DNA of 64,000 bases, taken from Lactuca virosa. Taxonomy: Eukaryota; Streptophyta; Magnoliopsida; Asterales; Asteraceae. The translations under genes were made by a program, and so were the position numbers. Below, one piece after another: positions 1 to 11,702 of the stretch. Under the pieces are notes generated by a model. That model was not told the DNA's origin and did no database searches. It saw only the letters and a program-made list of their open reading frames with translations. The stretch lies in assembly GCA_928212115.1 (NCBI GenBank), contig CAKMRJ010005523.1:148692938-148756937 (forward strand). Reading direction: 5' to 3'. Within the stretch, counting starts at the first letter, position 1, and each line of letters opens with the position of its first letter.

Positions 1-1725
1 TCAAGAATAATAACTTATAAGATTTTGATGAACATATTTCAACATAAAAACCCCATTTTGGGCTTAAAATGTCAAATATAGCAAAAACTAGGTCAAACAT
101 GGTCAGAGTCAAACGACCAACCGGCTTCTTGAGGGTCAAAAGGGTCCAAAAAAGTTTCTATAATCATCTTTCTGAATATTAGAATTTTCAAAGAGGACTT
201 GAAATGCAAATTTTAGCTTAATGGGCTAAATTTGGGCTTTTTGGCCCAATAAGCCATAACTGCGAAAATGATGTTTTTGAAGGGGCTGAATGAAACTGAA
301 ACTTTCTGCAAAACAGGGGACAAAAATGTGTAATAAAACTATTTCAAAGGTCAAAAAAATACTTTTCAATTCCAAAAAAGGATAAAAAATGTAAAGTTTT
401 TGGATTTGGGCCAAAACTGTAAAAGTTGGTTCGAAAATGGGGTTTTAACGAGAAATACTATTTTGAAAGGGCTGAACTATTAACAAAATAAATTTGGATT
501 AAAACTATCATTTCAACAAATTTATGATGCAAAAAGTGTCAACAAATTGTTTTAAGGACTAAAAATGAAGTTCTTTTATTTAAAGGACTTAAATTGTTAT
601 TTTTATAAAAGAAAGGAAATGAAAAGGTCAAACTTCTATTTAGACCAACTATTTCATTAAGTCAAAATACAAAACTACGACTACCGACAATTCGAAAGAC
701 GAATACACGTTTGCTTCCAAATATGGTGATATACGAATCGATTCGGTCTCGAATCGATACAATATAACCAACGTTTAAATCAACACTCCAACGATACGCG
801 ATACCTACGATGAGTAAACTTACAAACTTTGGCTTATGAGTTTCAAATCATGCATGTTGGGCCTTGCAAGCCCATCAGTATGATCTTTGGGCCCAAAGGG
901 ATAACGCTTATATGTTATTGGGCCTTCAATGACCCAATATTTTATAAAAGGACTTTCAATAGCTTTTATGTGCTAGTGGGCCAAAGTGTCCCATTAGAAA
1001 AGCTAGTAAGGTCACAGTAATCAAATGCGAGTTGGACCATCGTGTCTTTCGCATCCACGACAGCCTAAGGTACTTACGATAGTAGCAGGACATAGTGTTC
1101 CTCTTCTCTTCGTTCGCTAAGGCTTATGAGTATTCAAAGTAGACGAAATTAGGACGATATTCATTCGATATGACGATACAAGAACTAGTAACTACGTACA
1201 TCTTTCGACATCGGAAAACGTCGGGTTTTCCGGGGAAATCAATACTACTCGCTCGAAAATTCTATAACTAAAATACAAAACACCTTTCATATATATATGT
1301 TTTGAAATCATTCATGCATCAACTATGGATCTTCACACTTTGATAAACAAATGTCTTTTCAGAAAATATCGGATTTTCTGGGTTTTACAAACCATACAAA
1401 TCATTTTATTTACAACTATGCTTATGAACTCACCAACATTCCATATGTTGACGTTTTCCAAAATAACTTGTATTCTCAGGTAACAGATAAGCGGAAGGGT
1501 AATGCCAAGTATGTTAGAATATTTTGTGTTAAAAACTTTGAAACAATTTGTGTTATGAAGTGTAATATTTGAAAGCAATGTACTGGATGTAAACATTATC
1601 AGTTGTAATATATTGATGCATGGTGATGATTGTGTTATGATTCATGTATATTCATTGTGATGGTATTCAATTTAAGTCACACGAGCCCCCGGACATTTCC
1701 GCCGTCTGGTTTCGGGGGTGTGACA
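1..1725 (+). mobile_element. LTR E' (3' part of a long Gypsy-type LTR)
   Basis: The left edge of the window lies inside an LTR of the same family as the solo LTR at 32667-35837. Both share the WGGGCC-rich tracts, the hairpin at 1360-1380, the TATGAACTCACCAAC motif (about 1423-1437), TTGTATTCTCAGG ending at 1480, and a terminal hairpin ending GGGGGTGTGACA at 1725. Directly after it (1726 on) the sequence is Gypsy pol of element D, so this LTR is an insertion in D. The five bases 1726-1730 (TGATG) are the candidate TSD, but the left partner is outside the window. Whether this is a solo LTR or the 3' LTR of a full element cannot be seen. It holds no coding sequence. Confidence 0.8.
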
Positions 1726-1729
1726 TGAT

Positions 1730-4614
1730 GAGACGCAAAAAGTTAAAGACCTCGAGAGTCTTCCCGAAGTCTGCAACTTCCCTGATGTCTTCCCTGAAGA
1801 CCTCCCAGGAATTCCTCCCGAGCGTCAAGTCGAGTTTCGTATCAACTTAATCCCTGGAGCTACTCCTGTAGCTAAATCTCCTTATCGTTTAGCGTCGGCA
1901 GAAATGCAAGAGCTATCCAGCCAGCTCAATGAGCTGATCAGCAAGGGGTTTATAAGGCCGAGTTCCTCACCTTGGGGAGCTCCGATCTTATTCGTGAAAA
2001 AGAAAGATGGATCCTTTCGGATGTGCATTGACTACCGAGAACTGAACAAGCTGACCATCAAGAACCGATATCCCTTACCTAGAATCGACGATCTCTTCGA
2101 CCAACTTCAGGGTGCCAGTTATTTCTCAAAGATAGATCTAAGATCAGGGTACCATCAGTTGCGAGTTCACGAGAATGATGTGCCCAAGACAGCATTCCGA
2201 ACTCGCTATGGACACTACGAATTTGTAGTAATGCCCTTTGGTCTGACCAATGCACCGGCAGTATTCATGGACCTGATGAATCGAGTGTGCCGCCCTTTCC
2301 TAGACAAGTTCGTGATCGTATTCATCGACGATATACTTGTCTATTCACGGAGTGAGAACGATCATAAACAGCACTTGAGGCAGGTGTTGGAAACATTAAG
2401 GGCGGAGAAGCTATATGCAAAATTTTCAAAGTGTGAGTTCTGGATCAGGAAGGTGAATTTCCTTGGTCACGTGATTAGCAAAGAAGGCATACACGTGGAC
2501 CCTTCCAAGATCAAAGCGATAGAGAATTGGTCTGCACCAAAGACACCCACAGAAATCCGGCAATTCTTGGGTCTCGCGGGCTATTATCGCAGGTTTATCC
2601 ATAATTTCTCCAGAATCGCTAAGCCTTTAACTACCCTGACACAAAAAGGTGTAACCTTTAGTTGGGGAGTCAAGCAAGACACTACGTTTCAAACATTGAA
2701 GCAGGCCCTATGCAGCGCACCTATCCTGTCCCTGCCCGAAGGGACGGAAGACTTCGTGGTCTATTGTGATGCATCCAATCAGGGCCTAGACTATGTACTC
2801 ATGCAACAAGGAAAGGTCATCGCCTATGCCTCGAGGTAGTTAAAAACACACGAAGTCAATTACACAACTCACGATTCAGAGTTGGGAGCAGTGGTCTTTG
2901 CGTTAAAGATCTGGAGACATTATCTCTATGGAACCAAGTGCACTATCTTCACTGACCATAAAAGTTTGCAGCATATCTTCGACCAGAAGGAGCTAAACAT
3001 GAGGCAGCCGTGATGGGTTGAGCTACTAAGTGATTACGAGTGCGAAATTCGCTACCATCCCGGCAAGGCCAATGTGGTAGCAGATGCCCTCAGCCGAAAA
3101 GAGTACTCAGGTTGTACAGTGAAGGCACTGACCATGACTATCCATTCCCATTTATCCGCGCAAATCAAAGAGGCTCAGCTGGAAGCCTTAAAACCAGAGA
3201 ACATGTCGGATGAAGCCTTGAGAGGAATGGAAAAGAACTTAGAGGTTAAGGGAGATGGAGTGTACCATTTCATGAACCGGATCTGGACTCCAAAGTTCGG
3301 TGGGTACAGAGAGGTTGTCATGAATGAGGCTCACAAGACGAAATACTCCGTTCACCCAGGTTCAGATAAGATGTATCTAGATCTCAAACAGCTCTATTGG
3401 TGGCCAAACATGAAAGCGGAGATTGCAACCTTCGTGGGCAAGTGCTTGACTTGCGCCAAGGTGAAGGTGGAATATCAGAAGCCCTCAGGTTTACTTCAGC
3501 AGCCAGAAATACCTGAGTGGAAGTGGGAAAGGATAACCATGGATTTTATCACCAAATTACCCAGATCTCCGAGTGGGCACGATGCCATCTGGGTAATCGT
3601 CGACCGGTTAACGAAGTCCGCCCACTTCCTGCCAATCAAAGAAAACTTCAAGATGGAGAGACTCACACGAATCTACATTCAAGAGATAGTTCGCCTTCAT
3701 GGGGTACCTGTATCCATTATCTCCGACCGAGATAGCAGGTTTACCTCGAGATTCTGGCAATCACTACAGAAGACTTTTGGAACTAAATTGGCTATGAGCA
3801 CGGCTTATCATCCGCAGACTGATGGACAGAGTGAGAGAACAATTCAGACATTGGAAGATATGTTGAGAGCCTGCGTCATCGACTTCGGCGCGTCATGGGA
3901 CACTCATCTTCCTTTGGTCGAATTTTCCTACAACAACAGTTACCATACCAGCATCAAGGCTGCGCCGTTTGAAGCCCTCTATGGCCGCAAGTGTAGATCC
4001 CTCTGTGCTGGGCTGAAGTGGGTGACACGCAGCTAGTCAAGGGTCAAGTCCCCAACATCACTCTCACTGGTCCTGAGATTATCCGAGAGACGACTGAAAA
4101 GATCGTGCAAATCCGAGAACGACTAAAAGCCTCACGAGATAGACAAAAGAGCTACGCCGATAAGAGACGAAAACCCTTGGAATTCCAGGTCGGTGACCGC
4201 GTCCTTCTGAAGGTCTCACCCTGGAAAGGCATGATACGTTTCGGAAAACGTGGAAAGCTAAACCCAAGGTACATTGGACCATTCGAGATCCTTGCTAGGA
4301 TCGGTCCCGTAGGATACAAACTCCAGTTACCACGAGAGCTCAACAACATCCATCCTGTCTTCCACGTGTCGAACCTAAAGAAGTGTCTGTCCGATGAGAC
4401 ACTTGTGGTTCCTCTCGACGAGATCGAATTAGACGATGGTCTACACTTCGTGGAAGAACCTGTCGAAATCATGGATCGGGAAGTCAAGCGTACAAAACAG
4501 AGTCGCATCCCGATAGTGAAGGTCCGCTGGAATGCCAAGCGGGGTCCTGAATTCACTTGGGAGCGTGAGGATTCAATGAAGCAGAAGTACCCCCATCTCT
4601 TTCCAAGTTCATGA
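1730..4614 (+). pseudogene. pol: Gypsy pol of D: RT, RNase H, integrase, chromodomain-like tail (broken)
   Basis: Reverse transcriptase runs from about 1904 with the catalytic F-I-D-D at 2321-2332. RNase H follows from about 2755 (YCDASN start, TDHKSL, DALSRKE). Integrase has an H-H-C-C zinc region and catalytic D, D, E codons at 3542, 3725 and 3833. The C-terminal part (to 4614) has the chromodomain-like PIVKVRWN...FTWERE pattern. Breaks: TAG at 2837-2839, in a position where relatives have Gln; TGA at 3011-3013, where relatives have Arg; and a one-base loss in a C run near 3999-4001 that shifts the frame before the last 200 codons. E' cuts it off from its gag-protease half at 1725. Its job would be copying and integrating the element; this copy cannot make an intact product. 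Confidence 0.92.
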
Positions 4615-4650
4615 TTGTACTTTATCCTTGAATTTCGGGACGAAATTCCC

Positions 4651-4666
4651 TCTAACGGGGGGATGA
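4651..4666 (+). other. Polypurine tract of element D
   Basis: A TCTAACGGGGGGATGA stretch lies directly before the 3' LTR start TGTGACAACC. It is the plus-strand primer site. Element C has the same layout on the minus strand (CTCTAACGGGGGTATGA before TGTCATAATT), which supports both LTR boundaries. Confidence 0.8.
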
Positions 4667-4982
4667 TGTGACAACCCGGAACTTCATCTTGTACAATTAG
4701 TCAATTTAATCAATATACAACTTGTTTTGTTGATTTCTGATGCTAGTTGAGGGTACATTTAAGTGTTCTAAGCTTTTATATAACCAAGGTTGAGTTTAGG
4801 AATGAGTTAGAGTGTTGAATAGTGAGAAAATCGGGCCATACACACCTCTTGGAGGAGTGTACGGCCGTACACATGGGTGTGCGGCCGCACACCCACTTCC
4901 CTTGGCAGCACACTCACTTTAGGTACCCTTACCCCTATAAAGGGTAGATTCTTTAGTTGGCAGAATAGAATAGAAAGAGAAA
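4667..4982 (+). repeat. 3' LTR of D, first segment (U3 and TATA box)
   Basis: The segment begins TGTGACAACCCGG. It contains a palindrome cluster (4857-4894) and a TATA-like CTATAAAG at 4935-4942, so it is the promoter part of the LTR. Element F was inserted at 4983, about 40 bp past the TATA box, which would separate the promoter from the rest of the LTR. The rest of the LTR is 12467-14244, giving an original length of about 2.09 kb. Confidence 0.85.
4857..4894. promoter_or_regulatory. Paired CpG-rich palindromes upstream of the D LTR TATA box
   Basis: Two perfect palindromes lie side by side: GTGTACGGCCGTACAC (4857-4872) and GGGTGTGCGGCCGCACACCC (4875-4894), 40-80 bp upstream of CTATAAAG. 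Palindromes of the same core recur downstream at 12501-12600 and 12722-12770. Perfect dyad symmetry suggests a site for a dimeric DNA-binding protein. The binding protein is unknown to me. Confidence 0.6.
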
Positions 4983-5735
4983 TGTTGGATTAATGTCTAA
5001 GTCCATAACTATAATTGGTAAGACTTGACCCGACCCGGCATGGTCCATTTGGGTTGCATGGCATCATGCATTTGGATAGACTATAATGAGAGAAATAACA
5101 CTTAAGGTTGGTTAAAATATTATAAGTTCTAATATATTAATAAGGTTATTTAATTAGTATTGATCAAGAATTAATTTGGAATTAATTAAGTGATCAAAAG
5201 GAGACTAATTAAATATATGGGTTGATTGTGTAAATCATTCATTCTTATATATGTGGGCTTGTGATCCAAGATTCCTTATGTTGGACTAAGTCCATGGGGT
5301 GACCCATGGATACTCCATGGAGGTTAAAATCCATGGAGCATAAGGAATGGGTAAAGTTATGAGTTACATGGTGTAACCCTAATAGCCACCATATAAAAGA
5401 ATCCCATGGCTCAAGAAATCGTGCACTAATGTGTGAGTGTGAGGGCTAGACGATTTCAAGGAGTGTTCAAGTTTCTCTCAAGTTATTCCAAGTGTATTTG
5501 GTGTTGTGTGAACCATTTGAGGTGTCACACTTGGGGCACTAGGCACTCAAGCTTCATGAAGACATTCTACATCAAAGAGGTATGTATTCTATCTTGTTAT
5601 ATTTATTATTTTGTATGCTAGATTAGGATAATACCTTGGATGTTCATAATTGTATGTATAATAGAGAAAACATAGATCCAAGGTATTTAGGGTTGCATGT
5701 ACACTTAGGAGTGTTAGAATGCTCATAACCCAACA
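4983..5735 (+). repeat. 5' LTR of F
   Basis: A 753-bp LTR, TGTTGG...CCAACA. It shares a conserved start with the LTRs of H (16119) and G (62904), including TGACCCGACCCGGCATGG. TATATAA-like AT-rich sequence and ATATAAAAGAATC (5391 on) are candidate promoter parts. A GGTATGTATT donor-like site sits at about 5579-5588 near the 3' end and is kept in H and G. A 62-codon frame here is identical in both LTRs because the LTRs are identical, not because it is a gene. Confidence 0.9.
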
Positions 5736-5736
5736 G

Positions 5737-5749
5737 TGGTATCAGAGCC
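5737..5749 (+). other. Primer-binding site of F (tRNA-iMet)
   Basis: TGGTATCAGAGCC lies one base after the 5' LTR and is complementary to the 3' end of plant initiator tRNA-Met. The same site is found after the LTRs of G (63683) and A (41289) and, on the minus strand, of B (about 52697). Confidence 0.9.
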
Positions 5750-6091
5750 TAGGCTTGTTTTCTTGTTATACTTGCAAAAGTAGCTGAAAAATCGAGTTGG
5801 ATGCATATATTCGATTGTTTTGGCTGGAATTGGACTAGGAACATTACCCTAAGATGTTTTTGGACTTATAAACTTGTTTTTGATGTGGTAATGTTCATGC
5901 TAATCCAATTTCTAAGATAATTGTCATAATTTCAAGATTTGTATTAGTTTGTATGTTCATGCTAATTTCTTGAAGATTGATGATTTGAATTATCTTGTTC
6001 TTATGAGGTTCTTAGATTAATAGAAAAGTTGTGTGAAATAGTTGTTTTCAATCCATTTTAATCTAAGAGTTGATTCCAAAGTGTGTTTTTG

Positions 6092-6456
6092 TAACTTGTC
6101 CTCAAGTTATATGAAAAGTCACATTTAAGAATCATAAAACTCATAAAAGTTGGCAAAGGTTACAAAATGAAGAGTCTAGTTCTAATTAAATGGTTTTATG
6201 ACTCCATAACTTGTCCTCAAGTTATGGAGGTTCAAGAGTCTCTTCATTAAATTAAAAAAAAAGTGTAACCTTAATTAGTTCCATAAGTTACAATAAAAAA
6301 AAGTTATTTTTTTTATTAATTAGTTTAAAGTCTTCCATAACTTGTCCTCAAGTTATGGAACTTGAAGAGTTTTTTTTTTAATTAAAACTACTTTAAACTC
6401 ATAAGTTATGGAATTAATTAGTTTTGAATAGTTTCAAAACTTGCCCTCAAGTTTTG
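6092..6456. repeat. Array of four short hairpins in the F leader
   Basis: Four inverted repeats share the core AACTTG-(T/C)CCT-CAAGTT: 6092-6110, 6204-6227, 6333-6360 and 6435-6456. The third has 12-bp perfect arms (TTCCATAACTTG and CAAGTTATGGAA) around a 4-base loop. The fourth changes ATAACTTG to AAAACTTG and its partner to CAAGTTTT, a compensatory change. They lie in the untranslated leader before the gag remnant. A role in packaging or translation is an inference. Confidence 0.7.
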
Positions 6457-7389
6457 GAATTTGAAAAGTTTTCACTTATGAATACTTTAATTCCAAGTTA
6501 GCCCTTAGAATTTTAAAAGTTAAAATTCAACCCTTATACTTTATAATATTATAAGTTAATAATATTTATATATATGTATAAGAGTAAAGTCAGTCTTACC
6601 GTTAGTAGGCCTCATTCACGAAGCCGGTCTATAAGGGGGGTATAAGGTTACTGCCTATAAAATGGCAGTTTAATGGGTGTCCACTCTCACCCACCGCTTC
6701 CTTGACTGGTGGAGGGTCGTTAGCCGAACGGGTAGGACAAGGACTATAATTCTCCTTTCATTAAAAGTATTAATGATAAATACTAAGTAACTAAACTCTT
6801 ATTAATACCCAATCTTAGTTACTTAGGAAAATGTGAATTTGGTGCTAACCCATGAAATTACACTTTGCACTTTGCTTAAGTCGTTAGTGGAGCGTGTGTG
6901 GTTAACCGGCACACTAACCTGGACTTAACAAGGTAGGCAAAGGGTAACTTAATATTTATCATAGTATCGGTGGAGCGTGTGTGGTTAACCGGCACACTGA
7001 TTAAGGGGTAAATATTAAGGGTACCAAGTATATTTGCATGGTTATTCACACCTTGTTTTGTGATCCTCGGCATCCCAGTCACAAAACCTGAAGGGCACAC
7101 TCGAGATTGAAACATGCCTTTGAACAGTTCAATGAATCTCAAAGATCTAGGACTTTCAAATCCAATTAAAACCTAATAAATTATTTCGTTTTTCATGGTG
7201 GAAATTGGTGAATCGTCATTCACCTACCTTCAAATATTTTATAGCTTGGATTACGGCATCCCTCTTCTAAGTTATAAAATAGTTTGTTGGGTCCTAGCCT
7301 TAATATTTCATATTGGGTGTCATATTAAGGACTTTAAATCAACTATCTTGAATATCTCCCAAAAAGATGTCTGGTCTAGACATTTATGA

Positions 7390-7990
7390 TCTTCCCAAAT
7401 CTCTTGAAACAAGCTTTCCTAAATGAAGATGATGTCCCATGGATATCATACTTCTTTCACCTCCTCCAATTATTCTCCCTAACCCACAAGTTCCTAAAAA
7501 GTTTAAGGTCACTCAAGCCCTATTGGCAAGGCAAGGTCTAGGTGTGATCACATCTTGGAGATGTAGTCACATATTGACAAGCCGGGAGAGTTGGGTGTCA
7601 AAGTCTTGAGAAAGTTGGTGGCTCAACTACTTTCTAAGTCACATAGTGAGTTCTTTTGGGAATCCTATGAAACAGACTAAGACAAGACCCTTAATGATCT
7701 TATCTATTTGCTAAGATCAACTTCCTAAAACGCTATGGACATTGACAATGATGACATTGGATATCCAGTAAAGCTCTCTCTTCCCAATGGAAAGGGATCG
7801 GCCATAGTCAACTCGGTTGACCCAATGGTAAAGAGAGAGGCGAAGTCTGAGATAGTCCCATTATCAAGGGTCCATAGGTAACTATTGCCAAAGGAAGGGG
7901 CATTGGTTACGAAGCTGCCAAATTTACCTAAGGATGTTAAAGTCAATAAGTTTGGCTCTACTTCAGGTAAAGTCCATTGTCTAACTCTAT
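7390..7990 (+). pseudogene. gag: Decayed copia gag in F
   Basis: Conceptual translation across frame breaks and stops shows pieces typical of copia Gag (UBN2 type): SHIDKPGELGVKVLRKL, SKSHSEFFWESYETD and DKTLNDLIYLLR, then DIDNDDIGYPVKLSLPNGKG. These normally form the capsid-like protein. Several stops and shifts make it non-functional. Confidence 0.6.
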
Positions 7991-8489
7991 TAAGTACATG
8001 CTGATTCTGATCGCGAAGATGGATTTCAATCGCATGGTTCGGTGATCAGAATTTTGGGCTATTACTTAAGAGTTATGATATTTATATTGCTTAGGAATAG
8101 ATAACAACAAGGTTTTCATATGGATTGTAAGGATAAGTTTTTCCGCAAAGTTTTAAAATAAAAGAAAAAGGTTTTGATTTTATTTATTTTAAGTATCCTT
8201 ACAATGGCATTTGTGAAAAGTTGTTGCTTATAAGATTCCATTGATAGCAATATTGGAAAAATGGATTTGATTCTTTCGGTTGTGGTAGTGTCTAATATTA
8301 CCAAATAAGGAAAGATTCTCATCACCCAAGGTTCAATTGGACCGAAACTTGGAATCATGCAAGTTGTATAGTATGATGAATGAGAACTTTCAGCTTGGAA
8401 AATTAAGACTAATTCCTTATGTGAATAAGGAAAGGACTAAGGGATCGAGTACACATTCTTGTGCACTGGTCAAGTCCACCACAAAAGAT

Positions 8490-8720
8490 CAAGAAGACTA
8501 TTCGTCATGATTTACTTAAGTTCAGTAAATATGGTTATACTTATAAGTTTAAGTATAAGTCTGTAGCATTGGAGAAGTTTCAATGTGAGACAGAACGAAT
8601 AAGAAGAATCAAAGTATGGCAGAAAGATAAAAGTTTCTCAAATCTGAAAAGATGGGAGAGTACTTTAGTATCATGTTTATGATCATCTTAATGATTAAGA
8701 TACCATATCACAATTGGTCC
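8490..8720 (+). pseudogene. pol: Decayed copia integrase core in F
   Basis: The pieces DLLKFSKYGYTYKFKYKSVALEKF and, further on in another frame, LKSEKMGEYFSIMF resemble the copia integrase core (usual forms DDFSRYGYVYL...KSEALEKF and LRSDRGGEYLS). Catalytic residues are partly replaced. No intact RT or RNase H is visible between here and 11700. Confidence 0.5.
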
Positions 8721-11702
8721 TCTAAAGTCATCTTAGTGCATTCTTATGACTAAGAAGAGGAGTCATGAATTGTTGAAATGGTTAAATCAAAAAGATGAGT
8801 CATACTTCGTTCCAAAACAATTCTTAGAGTCATACTCCAAGATTGTAACTTGAGTGACATATCTTAAAGAGGGTTTGTTAACACTAGTCAAATGTAAGAG
8901 TAAAAGGTTATCTACTCTTGTACATTTGAAATTGGTAAGTTGTGATGTTTTGGATAAAACAGAGACCAACTTAGGCCAATTGTGTAAAGTGTTAGTCTTG
9001 ATAAAGAATCCGCACTATCTCTTGAATATTTGACAAGGGAGTCTTATATGTCAAGAGGACAGTGGGAGTCTTAAAGCTCTTGAAAGTTTCAAGACTTAAT
9101 CAAGAATAAAACCTAAAGTCCTTCACTAGCACACGACTTGAGGTTTATAACCTATCGTGTTGAAATTTTTGTGCCTATTCAAGTTGGCTTTGCATAGGAG
9201 TTCTGAGAGTTCTCAATTGGTTGCACAACTACTTGGAAGCAATGGCAGGCACCTGAGCTGCCAAATGGCAAGAATTTAAGATTGCACAAGTTTAATCAAT
9301 ATGAGTTTGGATTTGTCACTAACCTTGTCTTGTGATTATGGTTTTGACAAATTCACATGGATAAGAACACATACACTATTAAATCTAAGTGTCATAAGGT
9401 TTCTCTCCGATTCATGAAAATGATGGTGAGGAAACACTTTCACTAAGTAGATTTTAGCTAGATAGCAATTGTGATATTTGCATTCTCAAAGTCGTTAGTG
9501 GAGCGTGTGTGGTTTACCGGCACACTAACATGGACTTGTGAGAAGTGGCAAAGGTCTAAACAATTGAGACTATGATTACGGCATCCCTTTTCATAGTTCT
9601 AAAATTGTTTAGACACACATGTGAGCTATCTAAGAGAGGTGTATGATTTTGATAAAGTTTTATCAAAACAATCTAGTATCAGAAATCTGAACTTTGGTAA
9701 GAAAGTCAGCTGATTTCTGAGTACATGTCAAAGCTAGTGGGAGCATAAGTGTTATGCTAATAATCATCATGTTAGTGGGAGCATGATAATTATGACAAAG
9801 GTTGCAAGTTAGCAATGTTAATTATAGAAAACAAAAGTTTCAATTCGTGAGGTTGCAGGGGTTGAAAAAGTTGTTTTGCTATAATTAAGGGAGAGGAAAT
9901 TATACTTCATTTCAATTCTAAAAGCTTAGATTGAGATTTTAATCGTATTTAATCAAGGATATATATATGAATTTCATGTTGGAATGGCTCAACATAAGGA
10001 AATTCTATATATGGGTCCATTATTTGCGTTCTAAAATTCGATTATGATTACGGCATCCCTTTTCATAATCTGAATTTTGAGAACTTGGCAAATTGAAATG
10101 GAAATATTATAGCAAAAGACTGGTTTAGTCTTTATGTGAGACATCATGAATCGTGTCCCATATGCTTCGGATATAGGATCGATTACATGTGCTATATTCA
10201 TCCTTTCTAAAATTTTCCAAATGCCTGGGGCATTATGAAGGGAAAAGGTCTAGAATTGGATATGACTAAAATGATTAAGCAATTGTCGAGGACAATCTAA
10301 GGTTTACCAAAGATTGGTTGCTCAAGGACAGTTGGAAGTATAATGTTAATTCTGGAAGGACCATATTGACATAATCTGTAAGGAGGCAACTCTTGTTCAG
10401 AAGTGATAGTCAAAATGGAATATGGAAATGTTTCAAAGTTAGAAATTATTCAATCTGTGTAAGATTAGGAAACTTAATGAAAGAAGGATGTTTCCAAGGA
10501 GCTGATCTCCTTTGGAATGCTCTGTAATGATTGTTGTCAAGTCTTTCTGACTTCGTGCATAATCATTAAGAGGATCAATGCATATAAGTTTAGAATCTAA
10601 CAGATTTCAGTAAATGGCATGAATTTGGAATTCTTGCATTTGCAGTAAGGATTTGGGACTGTGAAAAGAGGATCATTGGAGTGATGTTCAATTGATCTAT
10701 TTTACAAAGTAAAGATCATAGACAAACATAGTATGCATACTTGGTGTATGGCATGACTAGTGTTTAGAAAACATAGTGTACATGCTTGGAGCATGGGACA
10801 ACTATTGTTTTAAATTCAAGTATAAAGTTGATAAAACCGAAACAATGAATAATGAGTAATCAGTATGGTGATAAATAAAAGTGTTTATTTATATTCATAG
10901 GGTTTGATACCATATTTGATTCATTTATTCTTGTGTTTCACTTTGCATGTTTTGACTTCCAGAATAACTAAGTCGCTCTTCCTGAATGATTAAGTTATTC
11001 AAACCATCCACAGTCGGTCATATGTTGGAAGTAGATATGAATCAAGACTGTCATGGGTTGGTTTGTAGAGGTCCAAGTTGGTGGACAAAGTGGTGCTACA
11101 ACACTCATGAGTGCTCATAAGTTCTGAGTATTGGATTCAACCCGCGCTCATTTGAATCACTTCATGGATTTTATCACGAGTGATCATGAGACGATAATAT
11201 CTTATATTCTTCAAACCTAGAGATATGAGTTGTTACTATGAGTTGGTTATACATTGATTGCACGAAAACGCATTGGTAACTCGATGTTATAAAACGTGCC
11301 TTTGTGTATGATTCAACAAGTAGTAGAACAAGCCATATGAGTCGAAGTTTATCCATTCCTTTTACCTTCGGGATAAAAGCGATATCTGTGGGCCCCTCGA
11401 TGATTTAAAGATGATACATGTGAGTGCTTGGCCAAGCCAGGACTGATTTGATTTGTTCAATCAGTCAGTCATCATGAATCGGAAATCGGGAAACAACAAA
11501 TGGACAGAGAGAATGATTGATAATCCATGTCTCAGTCCATATGATATCTAGAATGGAGGAATATATGATCCCTTATCTAATGGACAAGTCATTGACAAAG
11601 GTCAGAGTTCATCGACAAGGTCAGAGTTCGACAGAAGCTTTTGAGAGCTACGATTGCTGATCGGTTCCTGAAGTCATACGCAATAATAGTTTTAGACTTA
11701 TC

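Larger units (their letters stand above)
6880..10070 (+). repeat. Dispersed modules repeated inside F
   Basis: A GGAGCGTGTGTGG...ACCGGCACAC module occurs at 6880-6919, 6968-6998 and 9491-9529. Its core GTGTGG-TTAACC-GGCACAC is an imperfect palindrome. A second module, GATTACGGCATCCCTYTTC, occurs at 7248-7266, 9574-9592 and 10046-10064. Unrelated sequence separates the copies. They are non-coding. I do not recognise them from another context. Confidence 0.6.

Noticed and set aside
5433..5621. 62-codon frame identical at 12164-12352
   Set aside because: The two copies lie in the two LTRs of F, which are almost identical throughout; identity comes from recent insertion, not from coding constraint.
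5737..5749. tRNA gene fragment
   Set aside because: TGGTATCAGAGCC sits one base after an LTR, as a primer-binding site should, and no tRNA body follows.
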